From the NCBI RefSeq assembly GCF_005889735.1, contig NZ_VCKY01000012.1:22965-86964 (forward strand): a DNA stretch of 64,000 nt, given 5' to 3'. This DNA comes from Nonomuraea turkmeniaca. GTDB taxonomy: Bacteria > Actinomycetota > Actinomycetes > Streptosporangiales > Streptosporangiaceae. The notes under the pieces were generated by a model. The model was not told where the DNA came from. It searched no databases and saw only the letters and a list, made by a program, of their open reading frames with translations. Of this stretch, positions 60,494-64,000 are shown piece by piece. Position 1 is the stretch's first letter, and the number at the start of each line of letters is the position of its first letter. A program made the position numbers and the translations under genes.

Positions 60494-61255
60494 CTCGGTT
60501 CCTTCGCTGTCTTCGGTGTATGGGTCGGCGACGACCCAGGTGCCTTCCTTGGTGCTGAACGAGCTGCGTACGTGGATCGGCAGGCTGAACCGGCGCGCGT
60601 ACTCCACGCAGCGGAGATGCAGGATCTTGGAGCCGCAGGCCGCCATCTCCATCATCTCGTCATAAGAGATCCTGGGGATCTTGCGGGCCGCCGGCACGAT
60701 GCGCGGGTCGGTGGTGAAGATGCCGTCCACGTCGGTGTAGATCTCGCACACGTCGGCCTCGAGGGCCGCCGCCAGCGCCACCGCCGTGGTGTCGGATCCC
60801 CCGCGGCCGAGCGTCGTGATGTCCTTGGTGTCCTGCGAGACACCCTGGAACCCGGCCACGATCGCGATGTGGCCCTGGTCGATCGCCTCCTGGATGCGGC
60901 TGGGCGTCACGTCGATGATGCGCGCCTTGCCGTGGGTGGAGTTGGTGATCACACCTGCCTGCGAGCCGGTGAACGAGCGGGCCTCGTGGCCGAGGTTGGC
61001 GATCGCCATCGCCAGCAGCGCCATCGAGATGCGCTCGCCCGAGGTCAGCAGCATGTCGAGCTCGCGGCCCGGAGGCAGCGGCGACACCTGCTCGGCCAGG
61101 TCGAGCAGCTCGTCCGTCGTGTCGCCCATGGCGGAGACGATCACGGCCACGTCGTTGCCGGCTTTTTTCGTCGCGACGATCCGCTGCGCGACCCGCTTGA
61201 TGCAGGACGCGTCGGCGACGGACGAACCACCGTACTTTTGCACAACGAGCGCCAC
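59972..61255 (-). CDS. ask: Aspartate kinase, with probable internal start for a beta subunit
   Basis: A 427-residue kinase for the first step of the aspartate pathway. [20 protein letters not shown] and [17 protein letters not shown] form the active site; two ACT domains for lysine/threonine feedback fill about 260-415. An internal ATG at 60493, with GAAGGAA six bases upstream, would give a 173-residue chain holding only the ACT domains, as in the alpha2-beta2 enzymes of Corynebacterium and Bacillus. It is co-transcribed with asd. Confidence 0.95.
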   Translation of the reverse strand: MALVVQKYGGSSVADASCIKRVAQRIVATKKAGNDVAVIVSAMGDTTDELLDLAEQVSPLPPGRELDMLLTSGERISMALLAMAIANLGHEARSFTGSQAGVITNSTHGKARIIDVTPSRIQEAIDQGHIAIVAGFQGVSQDTKDITTLGRGGSDTTAVALAAALEADVCEIYTDVDGIFTTDPRIVPAARKIPRISYDEMMEMAACGSKILHLRCVEYARRFSLPIHVRSSFSTKEGTWVVADPYTEDSEGTEMEQPIISGVAHDRSEAKITVVGVPDKVGEAASIFKTLADAEINIDMIVQNVSAAATGRTDISFTLPTADAQTALTALKKIQAQIGYESLLFDDQIGKVSLIGAGMRSHPGVTATFFAALADAGVNIEMISTSEIRISVIVGQDAIDTAVAAAHRAFDLDADQVEAVVYGGSGR

Positions 61256-61342
61256 GAGAGTCTCCCGGTTTGGACTGTGAGCTGCCAGTCTACTGGGGGC
61301 CTCTCATGCGCCTGATGGTTCATACCACCATGTGGACGATCA

Positions 61343-61873
61343 TCAGACGGTGGTGGCCTCCTCCGCCACGTCGAGGCGCGAGTGTGCGGCTAGGGCCTGC
61401 AGTGCCCGCATCGCGGCGCCCGCGTGGTTGCCCCAGGTGTTGAAGTATGAGTACTGCCACCACCACAGCGCCTCGTGGGGCCGGCCGGCGTGATAGTGGC
61501 GCAGGCCGTGGATCAGGTCGGCGGCGACCGCGGTCAGGTCGTCGGACAGCCGGTAGGGCGTGACGGCGGTGTCCTTGTACGGGTCGAACACCTCCGCGTA
61601 GTCGTCGACGGGCCCGAGCCGCTCGGCCAGCGCCGTGCGCACGCCATCGATGTCCGGGTCCTCGCTCATCGCCGGCTCGTAGTTGCCCGCGAGGATCACG
61701 TCCCGGTGCGCGCCGAGCTTGGCGCCGGCCAGGCTCACCTGCGCGACCTCGACCAGCAGCAACGACCAGATGGCGTCGCCGCCCTCGCCGCCGGCCACCC
61801 TGGTCAGGCCGTCCACGTAGTCCTGCGCGTGCACGGAGATCTCTTCCGCCAGCGCGCTCCACTGGTCAGACAT
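61343..61873 (-). CDS. DUF5063 family protein
   Basis: A 176-residue helical protein. [30 protein letters not shown] and [17 protein letters not shown] are the DUF5063 hallmarks. The function is unknown; it is usually encoded between recR and aspartate kinase in actinobacteria, as here. Its start overlaps the recR stop by eight bases. Confidence 0.88.
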   Translation of the reverse strand: MSDQWSALAEEISVHAQDYVDGLTRVAGGEGGDAIWSLLLVEVAQVSLAGAKLGAHRDVILAGNYEPAMSEDPDIDGVRTALAERLGPVDDYAEVFDPYKDTAVTPYRLSDDLTAVAADLIHGLRHYHAGRPHEALWWWQYSYFNTWGNHAGAAMRALQALAAHSRLDVAEEATTV

Positions 61874-62465
61874 CCAGCAGCCTCCGTCCTTCGAACGCGC
61901 GGCCCAAGGTCACCTCGTCGGCGTACTCGAGGTCACCGCCAACAGGCAGACCGCTGGCCAGTCGTGTCACTTTGATGCCCATCGGCTTGACCAGACGGGC
62001 GAGGTAGGTAGCCGTCGCCTCACCCTCGAGATTGGGGTCCGTGGCGAGGATGAGCTCGGTGACCCGGCCGTCGGCCAGGCGCGTCATGAGCTCGCGAATG
62101 CGCAGATCGTCGGGGCCGATGCCGTCGATCGGGCTGATCGCGCCCCCGAGCACGTGGTAGGTGCCGCGGAACTCGCGGGTCTTCTCGATCGCCACGACGT
62201 CCTTCGGCTCCTCGACCACGCAGATCACATGCGTGTCGCGGCGGGTATCGCGGCAGATGCGGCACTCCTCCTCGGAGGCCACGTTCCCGCACACCCGGCA
62301 GAAGCGGACCTTCTCCTTGACTTCCAGCAAGGCGTGCGCCAACCGCTTGACGTCGGCTGGATCGGCCGCCAGCAGGTGGAACGCGATCCGCTGCGCGCTC
62401 TTGGGACCGACGCCGGGCAGCAGGCCGAGCTCGTCGATCAGATTCTGGACGACCCCTTCGTACAT
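61866..62465 (-). CDS. recR: Recombination mediator RecR
   Basis: A 199-residue protein of the RecFOR gap-repair pathway. [18 protein letters not shown] is the helix-hairpin-helix, [16 protein letters not shown] the zinc finger, and [13 protein letters not shown]...[10 protein letters not shown] the Toprim domain; [20 protein letters not shown] closes the protein. It begins two bases after the ybaB stop. Confidence 0.96.
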   Translation of the reverse strand: MYEGVVQNLIDELGLLPGVGPKSAQRIAFHLLAADPADVKRLAHALLEVKEKVRFCRVCGNVASEEECRICRDTRRDTHVICVVEEPKDVVAIEKTREFRGTYHVLGGAISPIDGIGPDDLRIRELMTRLADGRVTELILATDPNLEGEATATYLARLVKPMGIKVTRLASGLPVGGDLEYADEVTLGRAFEGRRLLDV

Positions 62466-62467
62466 GC

Positions 62468-62818
62468 CTAGAACCCTGGCAACTGTCCGAGGCCGCCGCC
62501 ACCCAGCCCCTGAGCCAGCGGGCCGAGTTTCTCCTGCTGGAGGTCGGCGGCCGCGCGTACGGCATCGCGGACGGCCGCGATCACCAGGTCGGCGATCGTG
62601 TCCGCGGTGTCCTGCGGATCGCCGGCGTCGATCACGCTCGGGTCGATCTTGAGCTCGAGCAGCTCACCCGAGCCGTTGACGACGGCCGTGACCAGGCCGC
62701 CGCCTGACGAGCCCTCGATCTGCGCGTCGTTGAGCTCCTGCTGGGCGCTCACAAGCTGCTGCTGCATGAGCTGTGCCTGCTCCAGCAGCTGCTGCAGGTT
62801 GACATCCCCTGGGTTCAC
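62468..62818 (-). CDS. YbaB/EbfC family nucleoid-associated protein
   Basis: A 116-residue DNA-binding protein. [20 protein letters not shown] is the first coiled helix, [20 protein letters not shown] the central sheet, and [20 protein letters not shown] the last helix. The Gly-rich tail is typical. The GTG at 62818 follows GAGGAGCG; the longer frame to 62914 has no family similarity. It leads the recR-DUF5063 group. Confidence 0.92.
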   Translation of the reverse strand: MNPGDVNLQQLLEQAQLMQQQLVSAQQELNDAQIEGSSGGGLVTAVVNGSGELLELKIDPSVIDAGDPQDTADTIADLVIAAVRDAVRAAADLQQEKLGPLAQGLGGGGLGQLPGF

Positions 62819-63227
62819 CGTCGTGCGCTCCTCGTGGCTCCGCGTTCTTGACTGCCACGAGCCTACGGTGTTTGGGCCGCGACATGCACTGGGGACGTCC
62901 CCATGTTTCGTCACCGGCCTCCCATTCGGCGCCTGATGCGCCGCGTGGGACAGGTGGTTCGCGCCTTGAGCTCAGGCGGGGGCGGCGTTTCTTCGCTTCG
63001 CGGCCTGCTGTTGTTCTGGCCGGATCCCGGCCCCCCCTCCAGTGTCCGAGACCCGGCCATCACGCCGGCGGAGCGGCCGCACCACGCCGACGCGTCGGGA
63101 GTGCACGTTAGTCAGGGCAACGTTGCACACAGGTTGCGTTCATTCAAGCACTCTCTGCACTCACTAGAACCGGTTGCAAAGATTGACGGTAAGGCGGATG
63201 CTACTAGTTGACTACTTGGAGTGACCG
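62819..63227. other. 409-base divergent intergenic region
   Basis: No gene is seen between ybaB and the GAF regulator. It holds a perfect 14-bp palindrome TGGGGACGTCCCCA (62890-62903), GGCCGG-ATC-CCGGCC, and a GCAACGTTGC palindrome (63117-63126) upstream of the GAF gene. A putative promoter TTGACG (63183-63188), 16 bases, TAGTTG (63205-63210) precedes the GAF gene. Confidence 0.6.
62890..62903. promoter_or_regulatory. 14-bp palindrome upstream of ybaB
   Basis: TGGGGACGTCCCCA lies 72 bases before the ybaB start and is perfectly symmetrical with an ACGT centre, so it could be an operator for the ybaB-recR transcript. Confidence 0.4.
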
Positions 63228-64000
63228 ATGAGTTACGCCCATCTCGACGCGTATTCCCGCCTACTACGCGGAGCGTACGAAGCCGCGGTGACCAACCAGG
63301 ACTGGCCGGTGGCACCTCGCCGCCTGATCGAGGCATCCTGGCATCGCTCGCTCGCCGCGGGGATCGACCCGGAGAACACAAGAGCGCCTCTGGTCTTCGA
63401 TCTGGACTACATCGACGACATCCGCGAGGCCCATCCCCTTCAGCCCCTACTGCCCCTCATCTCGCAGACACTTGCCGGCCTGGCCGACGAGATCGGCCAC
63501 GTCATGATCGTCACAGATGCCCACGGCCGGGTGCTGTGGCGCGAGGGCGGCAGCAGCGTCCTGCGCCGAGCAGACCAGATCGGCCTGGCCGACGGCCATC
63601 AGTGGGGGGAACGCAACGTCGGCACCAACGGCATCGGCACCGCGCTCGCGACGGGCCGCCCGATGCACGTCTACTCGGAGGAGCACCTGATGCGGGTGCT
63701 GCACGTCTGGTCGTGCAGCGCCGCGCCGGTCACCGATCCGGACACCGGCAGGGTCATCGGCTGCGTCGACATCAGCGGCACCGCCCGCACCCTGCACCCC
63801 GCCACCGTCGCCCTGGTCGGGGCCGCGGCCAAGCTCGCCGAGAGCGAGCTCGCCCTGCGCATGCACGAACGCGACGAGCGGCTGCGCCGCCGCTACGAAT
63901 CCCTGCGCGGCCGGCCCGGCATCCTGCTCTCCCCGACCGGCCGCGTCATCTCCGGCGACCCGGCCGGCCGGCTCGGAGAACGTGTTCCACTCCTGGACGG
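63228..64000 (+). CDS. AcoR-like GAF-domain regulator (3' end outside window)
   Basis: The visible 257 residues match the N-terminus of AcoR/SigL-type activators. RRLIEASWHRSLAAGIDPEN is followed by a GAF domain (about 60-200) containing ERNVGTNGIGTALATGRPMH, YSEEHLMRVLHVWSCSAAPV and RVIGCVDISGTA. In actinomycetes such proteins often end in a helix-turn-helix without an AAA+ domain; that part is outside the window. The ATG at 63228 has TGGAGTG upstream. A small ligand such as acetoin or a phenol is possible. Confidence 0.85.
   Translation, partial: MSYAHLDAYSRLLRGAYEAAVTNQDWPVAPRRLIEASWHRSLAAGIDPENTRAPLVFDLDYIDDIREAHPLQPLLPLISQTLAGLADEIGHVMIVTDAHGRVLWREGGSSVLRRADQIGLADGHQWGERNVGTNGIGTALATGRPMHVYSEEHLMRVLHVWSCSAAPVTDPDTGRVIGCVDISGTARTLHPATVALVGAAAKLAESELALRMHERDERLRRRYESLRGRPGILLSPTGRVISGDPAGRLGERVPLLD

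Noticed and set aside
62819..63227. Search for a 4.5S/SRP RNA or tRNA near recR
   Set aside because: The conserved GGAAG-type SRP loop and tRNA arms were not found; only short palindromes are present.

Overview
The window is GC-rich, densely coded actinomycete DNA. It has many GTG starts, many four-base ATGA/GTGA junctions and many leaderless promoters. It also carries F420/LLM-type oxidoreductases, LCP wall enzymes, an AfsR-type SARP regulator, a DUF3073 protein and a SCO5389-family protein. The gene set suggests a Streptosporangiales organism such as Nonomuraea, but that placement is an inference; there is no rRNA here to confirm it. I found no tRNA, rRNA, CRISPR array, transposase or phage gene.

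Layout. 1-4.1 kb: a secreted alpha/beta hydrolase (cut by the window edge), an RsbW-like ATPase and an orphan molybdenum hydroxylase large subunit. 4.2-7.7 kb: a translationally coupled minus-strand operon (AhpD-like protein, small membrane protein, multicopper oxidase, NTF2-like protein). 7.9-11.3 kb: a two-component system, then an oxidoreductase triad (molybdopterin protein, flavin reductase, DUF6510 zinc protein). 11.4-18.2 kb: an LCP enzyme, TetR/P450, DUF3073, ArsR, MenB, an APH-like kinase and a quinone-type dehydrogenase behind a MerR/SoxR-like operator.

18.3-25.9 kb holds the most system-like locus. An NfeD-like membrane protein, a 698-residue flotillin with a very long coiled coil and a 1627-residue AAA+ ATPase are joined by overlapping start/stop codons, with a possible 14-codon micro-ORF at the last junction. 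25.9-28.6 kb: MarR and a FAD monooxygenase around a perfect operator. The monooxygenase carries three in-frame 75-bp tandem repeats, and the core of the repeat recurs in non-coding DNA at 48.1 and 51.25 kb, so a dispersed repeat family has invaded a gene.

28.7-43 kb: mixed metabolism, including two LysR proteins, a serine hydrolase, a polyprenyl synthase, an MFS transporter, methyltransferases, a second LCP, an ATPase with its SCO5389-family neighbour, LLM oxidoreductases, RNase HII and an aminotransferase. 43.1-48 kb: a SARP/NB-ARC/TPR regulator preceded by three TCAA heptamers at exact 11-bp spacing; a second triplet lies beyond its 3' end, next to a methyltransferase gene. 48.2-58.9 kb: small regulators and enzymes, several with leaderless promoters and clear palindromic operators. 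58.9-62.8 kb: the conserved housekeeping run ybaB-recR-DUF5063-ask-asd. The window ends inside an AcoR-like GAF regulator.
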